Assembly: GCA_900465915.1 (NCBI GenBank)
Contig: UBKJ01000018.1
Coordinates: forward strand, 1-64,000
Direction of reading: 5' to 3'
DNA length: 64,000 bases
Source: Hyphomicrobiales bacterium
GTDB lineage: Bacteria > Pseudomonadota > Alphaproteobacteria > Rhizobiales > Rhizobiaceae
Under the pieces are notes generated by a model. It was given only the letters and a program-made list of their open reading frames with translations. It did no database searches and was not told the origin of the DNA. The position numbers and the translations under genes are program-made. Shown here piece after piece: positions 47,283 through 55,347 of the stretch. Numbering within the stretch: position 1 is the stretch's first letter; each line of letters starts with the position of its first letter.

Positions 47283-47945
47283 ATGCGCATATTGGTTGTT
47301 GAGGATGACGCCGTCCTGCGGGACGGGCTGAAGGTGGGCTTGAGCCTCGGCGGCTTCGTCGCCGACGTGGTGGAGAGCTGCGACGAAGCCAAGGCCGTGC
47401 TCACCGACCACGCCTTCGACGCGCTAGTGCTCGACCTCATGCTGCCGGACGGCTCCGGCCTCGACATCCTCAAATTCCTGCGCGAGCGGCGCGACGACAC
47501 GCCGGTGCTGCTTCTGACGGCGCGCGACGGCGTTTCCGACCGCATCGCCGGCCTCGATTCCGGGGCCGACGATTATCTCGGCAAGCCCTTCGACCTCGAC
47601 GAGGTCGCGGCGCGGCTGCGGGCGCTGATCCGGCGCGCCTCGGGGCGCTCCCGCGCCGTGCTGGAATGGCGCGGCCTGCGGCTCGATCCATCGGCGCAGG
47701 CGGTGGATCGGGACGGCGAGCCCGTCCGGCTGTCGCGGCGCGAATATGCCGTGCTGCACGCCCTGATGGCCCAACCGGGGCGGATTTTCTCCAAGCGCCA
47801 GCTCGAGGAAAAGCTCTATGGCTGGCAGGAGGAAGTCGAAAGCAACGCCGTCGAGGTGCATGTCCACCACCTGCGCGGCAAGCTCGGCGCCGGCGTGATC
47901 CAGACCGTGCGCGGCATCGGCTATCGCATCGGAGAGGAGCCCTGA
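47283..47945 (+). CDS. OmpR/PhoB-type response regulator (PmrA/QseB-like)
   Basis: The 220-residue regulator has a receiver domain (MRILVVEDDAVLRDGLKVGL, phospho-acceptor Asp51 in VLDLMLPDGSG, LLLTARDG, DDYLGKPFDLDE) and a C-terminal winged helix (LSRREYAVLHALMAQPGRIF, SNAVEVHVHHLRGKLGAGVI, QTVRGIGYRI). When phosphorylated it should bind direct repeats. The CTTAAG-N5-CTTAAG sites here fit its PmrA/QseB subgroup. Its stop overlaps the kinase ATG by one base (TGATG). Confidence 0.94.
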   Translation: MRILVVEDDAVLRDGLKVGLSLGGFVADVVESCDEAKAVLTDHAFDALVLDLMLPDGSGLDILKFLRERRDDTPVLLLTARDGVSDRIAGLDSGADDYLGKPFDLDEVAARLRALIRRASGRSRAVLEWRGLRLDPSAQAVDRDGEPVRLSRREYAVLHALMAQPGRIFSKRQLEEKLYGWQEEVESNAVEVHVHHLRGKLGAGVIQTVRGIGYRIGEEP

Positions 47946-49279
47946 TGCCGTCCATCAGCCGCCGTCTGTTCCTGATCCTCGTTCTGACCACCAGCTTGGT
48001 CTGGCTGTCGGCCGTGATATGGATTTTACTCAGCACCCGCGCCGAAGTCGAGCGGGTGCTCGACGCGCGGCTGATGGAGGCCGGACGCATGGTCAGCTCT
48101 CTCGTCAGCCGGCAGGACATCGCCGGCGCGCCCGGAAAGCCGGTGGCGGAATTGCCGGCGCGCATCCAGACCGCCTATGACCGGCAGCTCTCCTGCCAGA
48201 TCTGGTCCCTGCAAGGCGCGCTGATCGGGCGCTCCGACGGCGCGCCCGACAACAAGCTCTCCGAACAGGCCGACGGCTTTTCCGAGACCGTCATCGGCGG
48301 CGAGCACTGGCGCGTCTACGCCATCACCAATCCCGCGCTCGGCATCCGCGTGCTGGTCGGCGACAATATGCGGATGCGCGACCATCTGGTCGGCGACGTG
48401 ATCCGCGGCCTTCTGCTGCCGGCTTTGCTGATCTTTCCCGTGCTGGCCGGGCTTATCTGGTTCAGCATCCGGCGCGGGCTTTTTCCGCTCAACCGCATCG
48501 CGCTCGCCCTGCAGCAGCGCGACGCCTCCGACCTGCGCCCGCTGGAAAATGTCGAGACGACGAAGGAAATCGCCCCGGTGGTGCGATCGCTGAACGGGCT
48601 GTTCGCCCGCGTCTCTGGCCTGCGCAAGCGCGAGCGCGACTTCACCGCCTTCGCCGCGCATGAATTGCGCACGCCGCTGGCCGGGCTGAAGACGCAGGCG
48701 CAGGTGGCGCTGGCCAGCGACGACCGCGCCATCCGCGACCATGCGCTGCGCCAGATCGTCGTCGGCGTCGACCGGACCGGCCGGCTGGTGCGGCAATTGC
48801 TGGATATCTCGGCCATCGAGGCGCGCGAGCCGGAAGAGCGGCGCGAAACCACGCGGCCGGGCAAAATCCTGCGCGCGCTCGGCGCGGAGCTGACCGACAG
48901 GACTAAGGAGGTCACGCTCGACATCGAGCCCGATCTCGATACGGCCGAAATCGACATCGAGCCGGAAAGTTTTACGCTCGCCGCGCGCAACCTCATCGAA
49001 AACGCCATCGGCCATTCGCCCCATGGCGGCGTGGTGCGCTGCCGGCTGGCGCGGGAGGCGGACGGCCCCGCCGTCGTCATCGAGGACGACGGGCCGGGCA
49101 TTCCGGAAGACGAGCTGCCGCGCGTCACCGAGCGCTTCTTCCGCGGCCGCAACAAGGCGGCGGTGGGCAGCGGTCTGGGGCTCGCCATCGTCGAGCTTGC
49201 GCTCAGTCGCAGCGGCTGGCGGCTGCGGCTGGAAAACCGCGCCGCCGGCGGCCTGCGCGCCACGATCAGCCGATCGTGA
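47945..49279 (+). CDS. Sensor histidine kinase of the PmrB/QseC type
   Basis: The 444-residue membrane kinase has two membrane segments (FLILVLTTSLVWLSAVIWIL and LLLPALLIFPVLAGLIWFS) flanking a roughly 130-residue periplasmic sensor. HAMP-like and HisKA regions follow with FAAHELRTPLAGLKTQ (His239), and then the ATPase domain: NLIENAIGHSP (N box), VIEDDGPGIPEDEL (G1), and GSGLGLAIVELAL (G2). It phosphorylates the response regulator encoded just upstream. The 3' end overlaps the convergent L,D-transpeptidase gene by 14 bp. Confidence 0.93.
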   Translation: MPSISRRLFLILVLTTSLVWLSAVIWILLSTRAEVERVLDARLMEAGRMVSSLVSRQDIAGAPGKPVAELPARIQTAYDRQLSCQIWSLQGALIGRSDGAPDNKLSEQADGFSETVIGGEHWRVYAITNPALGIRVLVGDNMRMRDHLVGDVIRGLLLPALLIFPVLAGLIWFSIRRGLFPLNRIALALQQRDASDLRPLENVETTKEIAPVVRSLNGLFARVSGLRKRERDFTAFAAHELRTPLAGLKTQAQVALASDDRAIRDHALRQIVVGVDRTGRLVRQLLDISAIEAREPEERRETTRPGKILRALGAELTDRTKEVTLDIEPDLDTAEIDIEPESFTLAARNLIENAIGHSPHGGVVRCRLAREADGPAVVIEDDGPGIPEDELPRVTERFFRGRNKAAVGSGLGLAIVELALSRSGWRLRLENRAAGGLRATISRS

Positions 49280-49988
49280 GATTGCCTTTGGTCGGGTCGG
49301 GGATGACCACGATGGGGCTGCCGTCGCGCACGTGGTCGGCCAGATGGATGACGTCCTGATTGAGCATGCGGATGCAGCCCGACGAAACCGCCTTGCCGAT
49401 GGAGCGGAACTCCGGCGAGCCGTGGATGCGGTAGATCGTGTCGCGATTGCCCTCGTGGATATAGAGCGCGCGCGACCCCAGCGGATTGCGCAGGCCGGGC
49501 GGCATGCCGCCATTGGCGATGCTGTAGGGCCGCAGCGCAGGCTGGCGCGCCACCATCGTATCCGGCGGGTTCCAGCGCGGCCATTTGCGCTTGTAGGCGA
49601 TGTGGCCGCGCCCCGCCCAGGCGAAGCCGTCACGCCCGACCCCGACGCCATAGCGCATGGCGCGCCCGTTCGGCAGGACGTGATAGAGATAGCGGTGCGG
49701 CGTATCGACGATGATCGTGCCCACCGGCTCGCTGGTCGGATAATCGACCTCCGTGCGCCACCATTTCGGGTCGACCTGGGAGAGGTCGACCGCGGGAACC
49801 GGAAATTCCTCGTCGGGCATGGCGGCGTAGATGGCCGGCGCTGCCGGTCGAACAGGTTTCTCCGGCGCGACGGCGACGACCTCCGGCTCGCGCGTCGAGA
49901 CGCAGCCGGCCAATGTCATGGCCCCGAGGCCGATCAGGAACGACCGCCGGGCGACGGTGATTTTATGCAGATCTTTCAATGTTTCCAA
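49266..49988 (-). CDS. L,D-transpeptidase (YkuD/ErfK) lipoprotein
   Basis: The 240-residue protein has a short N-terminus with a lipobox-like LGAMTLAGCVST, then a YkuD domain: GTIIVDTPHRYLYHVLPNGR, YGVGVGRDGFAW, and the catalytic HGSPEFRSIGKAVSSGCIRM (His, and Cys in SSGCIRM). It forms 3-3 peptidoglycan cross-links or attaches lipoproteins in the periplasm. The only available start in this frame before the membrane segment is a TTG at 49988, so the N-terminus is uncertain. A tandem CTTAAG site at 50031-50047 lies 43 bp upstream, so it probably belongs to the regulon of the adjacent two-component system. Confidence 0.9.
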   Translation of the reverse strand: METLKDLHKITVARRSFLIGLGAMTLAGCVSTREPEVVAVAPEKPVRPAAPAIYAAMPDEEFPVPAVDLSQVDPKWWRTEVDYPTSEPVGTIIVDTPHRYLYHVLPNGRAMRYGVGVGRDGFAWAGRGHIAYKRKWPRWNPPDTMVARQPALRPYSIANGGMPPGLRNPLGSRALYIHEGNRDTIYRIHGSPEFRSIGKAVSSGCIRMLNQDVIHLADHVRDGSPIVVIPDPTKGNLTIG

Positions 49989-50030
49989 AACCTTCTTCTG
50001 GCGCGGATCGCCGCACGCAACCCCGCCAGC

Positions 50031-50047
50031 CTTAAGTCCAGCTTAAG
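50031..50047 (-). promoter_or_regulatory. Tandem response-regulator site upstream of the L,D-transpeptidase
   Basis: CTTAAG-TCCAG-CTTAAG, 11-bp period, about 43 bp before the transpeptidase start codon. CTTAAG is its own reverse complement, so the site reads the same on both strands. Confidence 0.6.
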
Positions 50048-50105
50048 AAACCCCCGGCGGTGGAGGGATGTCGGCCCGCGCCATCGGTCCGACGATAAAT
50101 CCCAT

Positions 50106-50122
50106 CTTAAGCCTGCCTTAAG
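50106..50122 (+). promoter_or_regulatory. Tandem response-regulator site upstream of dsbA-like/dsbD
   Basis: CTTAAG-CCTGC-CTTAAG, 11-bp period, 47 bp before the start codon of the DsbA-like gene, a position from which an OmpR-type activator could contact RNA polymerase. Confidence 0.65.
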
Positions 50123-50169
50123 CTCAAGGCGGTTTCCGTTCGGCAGACTGAACCATCGGGAGCCTGTCA

Positions 50170-50790
50170 ATGTTTGATCGACTGAGCAGAAGAACGCTGC
50201 TGTCCGGCCTCGCGACCCTCGCCGTCGCGGGCGCCGCCACCCGCGCATTTGCGGACGACGCTTCGCTCGACATGATTCTGCGCGATCCGCAAGCGCCGGT
50301 CGGCGGCAATCCGAAGGGCGACCTGACCATCGTTTCCTTCTTCGACTACAACTGCCCCTATTGCAAAAAGACGGTCGAGCCGCTGCGCAACGTTCTGAAG
50401 TCCGACGGCAAGATCCGGCTCGTTTACAAGGACTGGCCGATCCTGTTTCCGACGTCGATCTTTGGCGCGAAACTCGCCCTCGCCGCGAAATACCAGAATC
50501 GCTATCAGGAAGCGCATGACGCGTTAATGAGCGTCCCCGGCGGGCGCGTGCCCGAGGAAAAGATGCGCGCCGCGCTCCAGAACGCGAAGCTCGACTTCGC
50601 CAAGCTGGAAGCCGACGCGCGCGCGAAGAACGCGGACATCACCGCCCTGATCCGCCGCAACAATGCGCAGGCGGAGGGCTTGGGCTTGCAGGGAACGCCG
50701 GTCTTCCTGGTCGGAAAATTTCTCGTCGCCGCCGCTCTGGACGAAAAGGGCTTCCGCGAGGTGGTCGCCGACGCCCGCAAGGCGAGCTGA
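50170..50790 (+). CDS. DsbA-family thiol:disulfide oxidoreductase
   Basis: The 206-residue periplasmic protein has a twin-arginine-like signal (LSRRTLLSGLATLAVAGAA) and a DsbA-type thioredoxin fold. The active site is FFDYNCPYCKKTVEPLRN (CPYC), and the cis-proline loop is LGLQGTPVFLVGKFLVAA. With Ala/Gly-rich helical inserts it resembles the ScsC/BdbD branch. It is 8 bp upstream of a dsbD-like gene, which would keep it reduced (isomerase mode). GGGAG precedes the ATG, and a tandem CTTAAG site lies upstream. Confidence 0.9.
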   Translation: MFDRLSRRTLLSGLATLAVAGAATRAFADDASLDMILRDPQAPVGGNPKGDLTIVSFFDYNCPYCKKTVEPLRNVLKSDGKIRLVYKDWPILFPTSIFGAKLALAAKYQNRYQEAHDALMSVPGGRVPEEKMRAALQNAKLDFAKLEADARAKNADITALIRRNNAQAEGLGLQGTPVFLVGKFLVAAALDEKGFREVVADARKAS

Positions 50791-50798
50791 GCAGGCCG

Positions 50799-52589
50799 AT
50801 GTTTTCCGCCTTCCTCCGCCTTGCAAGCCTGTTCCTCGTCATCCTTTCGTCCGCCGCATCGGCGCAGCAATCGAATCTGTTGCGGGCCGAAGACGCCTTC
50901 CGGCTGTCGGCCGCGCAAGATGACGGCCGGATCGCCCTCCACTGGACCATCGCGGACGGCTATTACCTCTACTGCGACCAGATAGAGGCGAAGGACGCAG
51001 CGACAGGCGACAATGTTCCGCTGCAAACAGAACCGGGAATCGTCGAGAAGAACGACGCCAATTTCGGCCCGTCCGAAGTCTTCTATCGTGAAGCCACCGC
51101 CCGCCTCGACGCCAGCGCGCCCGAACAGGTCACACTCTCCTATCGGGGTTGCAAGAAGGACTCGATCTGCTATCCGCCCGTCACCGTCAAAATGGACACG
51201 CGGACCCTACACATCTCCGCGCCCGTGAAAGGTTTTGGTCTCGACGATGAGTCGCAAGCTTCCGAAACACAGGGCTTTCAACTCGCCGACGGCGCGCAAT
51301 CCGGTGAAATGGTCGCCTCGCTTCTCGCCGCCGGCGGCGCGTTCTGGGTCATCGGCAGCTTCCTTGTTTTCGGCCTGCTGCTGGCCTTCACGCCCTGTGT
51401 GCTGCCGATGTATCCGATCCTCAGCGCCACGCTGGCGCAGCAGGGCGAGAAGCTGACGGCGAAACGCGGCCTCGTCCTGTCCTCGGCCTATGTCCTCGCC
51501 ATGGCGCTGGCTTTCGCCATGCTCGGCGTCGTCGCGGCTTGGTCGGGGCGCAATCTCCAGATCGTGCTGCAATCGCCTTATGCGGTCGCGGCTGTCGCCC
51601 TCCTCTTCGCGCTACTGGCAGCATCGATGTTCGGCCTGTTCGAGCTGCAATTGCCGAGCCGCTGGGTCAACCGCATGGCCGGCGTGGGCGCGCAATCGCG
51701 CGGCTCCGTCGCGGGCGCGGCGGCGATGGGCTTCGTTTCGGCGCTGATCGTCGGCCCATGCGTCACCGCGCCGCTGGCCGCTGCATTGCTCTATATCGCC
51801 CAGACCGGCGACGCTCTGCTCGGCGCATCGGCGCTATTCGCGCTCGGTCTTGGACAGGGCTTGCCGCTTATCGCCTTCGGCGCAATCGGCAGCCGTGCGC
51901 TGCCGCGCGCCGGCGCATGGATGGAGCAGGTCAAATATGTCTTCGGCTTCGTCTTCCTCGGCGCGGCGATCTGGATGGCCTCCCGCCTTCTGCCGGCGCA
52001 AGCGACGCTCGCGCTCTGGGCGGTCCTTCTCCTGACCGCCGCAATCTTCGCCGGCGCGACCCACCATCTGCCCAGCGACGCCTCCCCCGGCGCGCGCTTC
52101 CGCAAGGCGGCTAGCCTGACGCTCGCCCTCGCCGGCGTCATTCTCGCCCTCGGCGCCGCGTCCGGCGGAACCGACCCGCTGCGCCCGCTGGCGCATCTCG
52201 CCGGCGCAAGCCAGCCGCTTGCAGACAACGAACTGACATTCAAAGAAGCCCAATCGACGCAAGCTCTCAAGGACGAACTCGCCACGAGCGACGGCCGGCC
52301 ATCGCTCGTCTATTTCACCGCCGACTGGTGCGTCACCTGCCGCATGATCGAACGCGACGTTCTCCCCGACCCCGAAATCGCCGTCGGACTGAAACCCTTC
52401 CAGCGAATAAAGGTCGACCTGTCGAAACTCGACGACGCCAACCAGAAGCTCATGCAAAAACTGGCCGTCGTCGGCCCACCGACCATGATCTTCTTCGATC
52501 AGCACGCCAAAGAACAAAACGACTCGCGCCTTGTTGGAGATGTGACCGTAGATTCGCTACGCGCTTCCATCGCGGATACGAAACGCTAA
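50799..52589 (+). CDS. dsbD: DsbD-like thiol:disulfide interchange protein
   Basis: The 596-residue protein passes electrons from cytoplasmic thioredoxin to periplasmic partners. It has a signal peptide, an N-terminal alpha domain (ADGYYLYCDQIEAKDA, SYRGCKKDSICYPPVTVKMD with the Cys pair), an eight-helix membrane domain with its Cys pair (LLLAFTPCVLPMYPILSATL and ALIVGPCVTAPLAAALLY), and a C-terminal thioredoxin domain (YFTADWCVTCRMIERDVL). All three Cys pairs are present. It is cotranscribed with the DsbA-like gene and is probably its reductant. Confidence 0.94.
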   Translation: MFSAFLRLASLFLVILSSAASAQQSNLLRAEDAFRLSAAQDDGRIALHWTIADGYYLYCDQIEAKDAATGDNVPLQTEPGIVEKNDANFGPSEVFYREATARLDASAPEQVTLSYRGCKKDSICYPPVTVKMDTRTLHISAPVKGFGLDDESQASETQGFQLADGAQSGEMVASLLAAGGAFWVIGSFLVFGLLLAFTPCVLPMYPILSATLAQQGEKLTAKRGLVLSSAYVLAMALAFAMLGVVAAWSGRNLQIVLQSPYAVAAVALLFALLAASMFGLFELQLPSRWVNRMAGVGAQSRGSVAGAAAMGFVSALIVGPCVTAPLAAALLYIAQTGDALLGASALFALGLGQGLPLIAFGAIGSRALPRAGAWMEQVKYVFGFVFLGAAIWMASRLLPAQATLALWAVLLLTAAIFAGATHHLPSDASPGARFRKAASLTLALAGVILALGAASGGTDPLRPLAHLAGASQPLADNELTFKEAQSTQALKDELATSDGRPSLVYFTADWCVTCRMIERDVLPDPEIAVGLKPFQRIKVDLSKLDDANQKLMQKLAVVGPPTMIFFDQHAKEQNDSRLVGDVTVDSLRASIADTKR

Positions 52590-52638
52590 ACGCAACGAGA
52601 GCCCCGGCTTTCCACTCCTGCCCTGTCCAAAATCCTTC

Positions 52639-53658
52639 TCAAAGTCGGCGGGCGGTGCTGCCGCGTTGCATGAGGCGAGGGCCCCCGATGACGCGGCGGA
52701 ATTGGGTCGCGGATTTTTCGACGAGCGCGATCATGCCTTCCGCCGCCGCCGAGCCGAGATCCGCCAGCGGATAGGCGATGGCGCTGAGGCTGGGGCTCAT
52801 GATCTCCGCCAGCATGCCGTCGTTGAAGCCGATGACGGAAACGTCCTCCGGGACGCGGAAGCCGCGCCGGGTCAGCGCGCCGATCGCACCGGCGGCGGTC
52901 AGCATGCTGACGGCGAAGACGGCGGTGAAGTCGCCCGCCTTGCGGTCGAGCAGCGCGTTCATCGCCCGCACGCCGTCCTCGTAGCCGTAGCCGGCGGTTT
53001 CCGTCAAAGCGGGATCGCGCGCGACGCCGCGCGCGGCCAGCGCTTCCTCATAGCCAGCGAAGCGCTCCGCCGCGTTGAAGCGGCCGAGGTCGCCGGAAAG
53101 ATGCGCGATGCGCCGGTGGCCCAGATCGAGGAGATGGTCGGTCGCGAGCCGCGCCCCCGGCCGCTCGTCGAGAGTGACGGAATTGTCGAAGCCGGGGGCC
53201 CACCAGTTCACCGCCATGATCGGCACGCCGGCGTCGCCGTCCGTCGCGAAGCGCCGCAACTCCTCGCGAAAGGTCAGCGACATCAGCCCTTCGATGCGGT
53301 TGCGGCCGATCAGGTCGGCGACGATGTCCTTTTCCGCCGTGCGGTCGGCGAGATGGGCGATGATCAGCGAATAGCCGCGCTGACGGCAGACCTGCGACGC
53401 GCCCTCCACAATCTGCGCGTGAATCTGGTTCTGAAGCGAAGGCAGCAGCGCGCCGATAGAGAAGCTGCGCGCGGAGCGCAGGCTGCGCGCCGCCGTGTCG
53501 GGCACGTAGTTCAGCTCCCGCGCCGTGCGCTTGATGATCTCGACGTTTTCCGGCCGGATAGACAGCGTGGCGTCGTCGCGCAGCACGCGGGAAATGGTGG
53601 AAATGTCGAATCCCGTCCGCTCCGCGAGAAATTTCAGCGTTACGCGCTTCTTCGACAT
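52639..53658 (-). CDS. LacI family transcriptional regulator
   Basis: The 339-residue repressor has the LacI helix-turn-helix (VTLKFLAERTGFDISTISRV, LRDDATLSIRPENVEIIKRT, ELNYVPDTAARSLRS) and a sugar-binding-protein-like effector domain (FSIGALLPSLQNQIHAQIVE onward). It is on the same strand as and downstream of the catabolic genes (GMC oxidoreductase and others), 60 bp away, and is the likely controller of that cluster. The ligand is unknown. Confidence 0.93.
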   Translation of the reverse strand: MSKKRVTLKFLAERTGFDISTISRVLRDDATLSIRPENVEIIKRTARELNYVPDTAARSLRSARSFSIGALLPSLQNQIHAQIVEGASQVCRQRGYSLIIAHLADRTAEKDIVADLIGRNRIEGLMSLTFREELRRFATDGDAGVPIMAVNWWAPGFDNSVTLDERPGARLATDHLLDLGHRRIAHLSGDLGRFNAAERFAGYEEALAARGVARDPALTETAGYGYEDGVRAMNALLDRKAGDFTAVFAVSMLTAAGAIGALTRRGFRVPEDVSVIGFNDGMLAEIMSPSLSAIAYPLADLGSAAAEGMIALVEKSATQFRRVIGGPRLMQRGSTARRL

Positions 53659-53718
53659 GCAGCCTTCCGAAACCAGATCATGCTCCCCCTTTTCGGCCCA
53701 CTTCCGCCCACGCCGCGC

Positions 53719-55335
53719 CTATCCGTGCACGGCCAGAATCTCCGCCGCCGCTTTTTCACCGATCATAATGCAAGTTGCATTTGTATTGCCAGAAATCATA
53801 TCCGGGAACACGGAGGCGTCGGCGATGCGCAATCCCTCGACGCCATGCACCTTCAGCCGCCGGTCCACGACCGAATCCGACCGTCCCCGCCCCATGCGGC
53901 AGGTTCCGATCGGATGGAAGGTCGTGTTCGACCGGGCGCGGAAATCCGCCACCAGATCGGCCTCCTCGCGCACGGAAGGCCCCGGCTCCACCTCCGCCTC
54001 GATGATCTGCGACAGCGCCCGGCTCGACGCCATCTCGCGGATGAAGCGCACGCCGGACAGCATGTCCTCCACATCCGCGTCGGTCGACAGATAATTCGGC
54101 GTGATGACGGGGGCGGCGAAGGGATCGCCGCTGCGTAAAGCGAGATGGCCCACGCTCGTCGGGCGGCAGGGGCTCGCGGAAATGGTGACGCCGGAGAAAT
54201 CGTGAAAGCCGATCTTCGCCCCGCCTTTCTTCGGCTCCAGGCTCATCGGCATGAAATAGAACTGCATGTTGGGCCGGTCCAGCCCCGGCCGGGTCTTGAG
54301 GAACGCGCCCGCATGGTTGACGCTCGTCGCAAGCGCCCCGCGGCGGGAAAGCGCATAGCGCAGGCCCGCCCGAACCAGCCATGGCCAGGAAGTCAGGCTG
54401 TCGTTCAACGTCTTCGGGCGCACGCGGAAGAAATAGGGACAATAGAGATGGTCGCGCAGGTTCTGTCCCACCTGCGGCAGGTCGGCGGCCACCGCGACGC
54501 CGGCGGTTTTCAGCGCCTCCGCCGGGCCGAGGCCGGACAGCATCATGAGCTGCGGCGTGTTGATCGCCCCCGCCGAAAGGACGATCTCGCGCCGCGCAGT
54601 CACCTTGCGCTCGGTCCCGCCCTGCCGGAAGGCGAGGCCCGTGGCGCGGACGCCGTCCATAAGGATGGCCGTGACCTGCGCGCCGGTCAGCACCGTCAGG
54701 TTGCGCCGGCGCATGGCGGGGCGCAGGAAGGCGTTGGCGGCCGAGGAGCGCACGCCCTCGCGGATGTTGAACTGGTAGCGGCCGACGCCTTCCTGCGTCG
54801 CGCCGTTGAAATCATTGTTGAGCGGCAGGCCCATTTCCTGCGCCGCCGCGAAGAAATGCTCGATGACCGGATGGCAGTCGCCGCCGATATCCGACACGGC
54901 CAGCCCGCCGCCCGCGCCGTGGAAGGCGTCCGCGCCGCGGCTGTTGTCCTCCGACTTGCGGAAATAGGGCAGCACGTCGGCATAGGACCAGCCGTCGAGG
55001 CCCATCGCCGCCCAATGGTCGTAATCCTCGCGCTGGCCGCGAATATAGACCATGGCGTTGATGGAGCTGGAGCCGCCCAGCACCTTGCCGCGCGGCCAGT
55101 AGAGCGCGCGTCCGGCGAGGCCGGGATCGGGCTCGGCGGTATATTTCCAGTTCACCGACGCGTCGAGGAAGGTCTTGGCGTAGCCGATCGGGATCTGGAT
55201 CCAAGGGCGGCGGTCGCTGCCGCCCGCCTCCAGCAAGAGCACGGAATGGCGGCCGCTCTCGCTCAGCCGGTCGGCGAGCACGCAGCCTGCCGAACCGGCC
55301 CCGACGATCACGAAATCATAATTCTGTCCAGCCAC
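53719..55335 (-). CDS. GMC family FAD oxidoreductase (choline dehydrogenase-like)
   Basis: The 538-residue flavoenzyme has the ADP-binding motif FVIVGAGSAGCVLADRLSES, GMC signature regions (YWPRGKVLGGSSSINAMVYI and LSAGAINTPQLMMLSGLGPA), and the C-terminal active-site region (HPIGTCRMG; GLRIADASVFPDMISGNTNA). It oxidises an alcohol or polyol hydroxyl. In this cluster the substrate is probably a sugar alcohol or acid. It follows the aldehyde dehydrogenase by 12 bp, so alcohol and aldehyde oxidation may be consecutive. Confidence 0.92.
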   Translation of the reverse strand: MAGQNYDFVIVGAGSAGCVLADRLSESGRHSVLLLEAGGSDRRPWIQIPIGYAKTFLDASVNWKYTAEPDPGLAGRALYWPRGKVLGGSSSINAMVYIRGQREDYDHWAAMGLDGWSYADVLPYFRKSEDNSRGADAFHGAGGGLAVSDIGGDCHPVIEHFFAAAQEMGLPLNNDFNGATQEGVGRYQFNIREGVRSSAANAFLRPAMRRRNLTVLTGAQVTAILMDGVRATGLAFRQGGTERKVTARREIVLSAGAINTPQLMMLSGLGPAEALKTAGVAVAADLPQVGQNLRDHLYCPYFFRVRPKTLNDSLTSWPWLVRAGLRYALSRRGALATSVNHAGAFLKTRPGLDRPNMQFYFMPMSLEPKKGGAKIGFHDFSGVTISASPCRPTSVGHLALRSGDPFAAPVITPNYLSTDADVEDMLSGVRFIREMASSRALSQIIEAEVEPGPSVREEADLVADFRARSNTTFHPIGTCRMGRGRSDSVVDRRLKVHGVEGLRIADASVFPDMISGNTNATCIMIGEKAAAEILAVHG

Positions 55336-55347
55336 GGCCCTTGTCCC

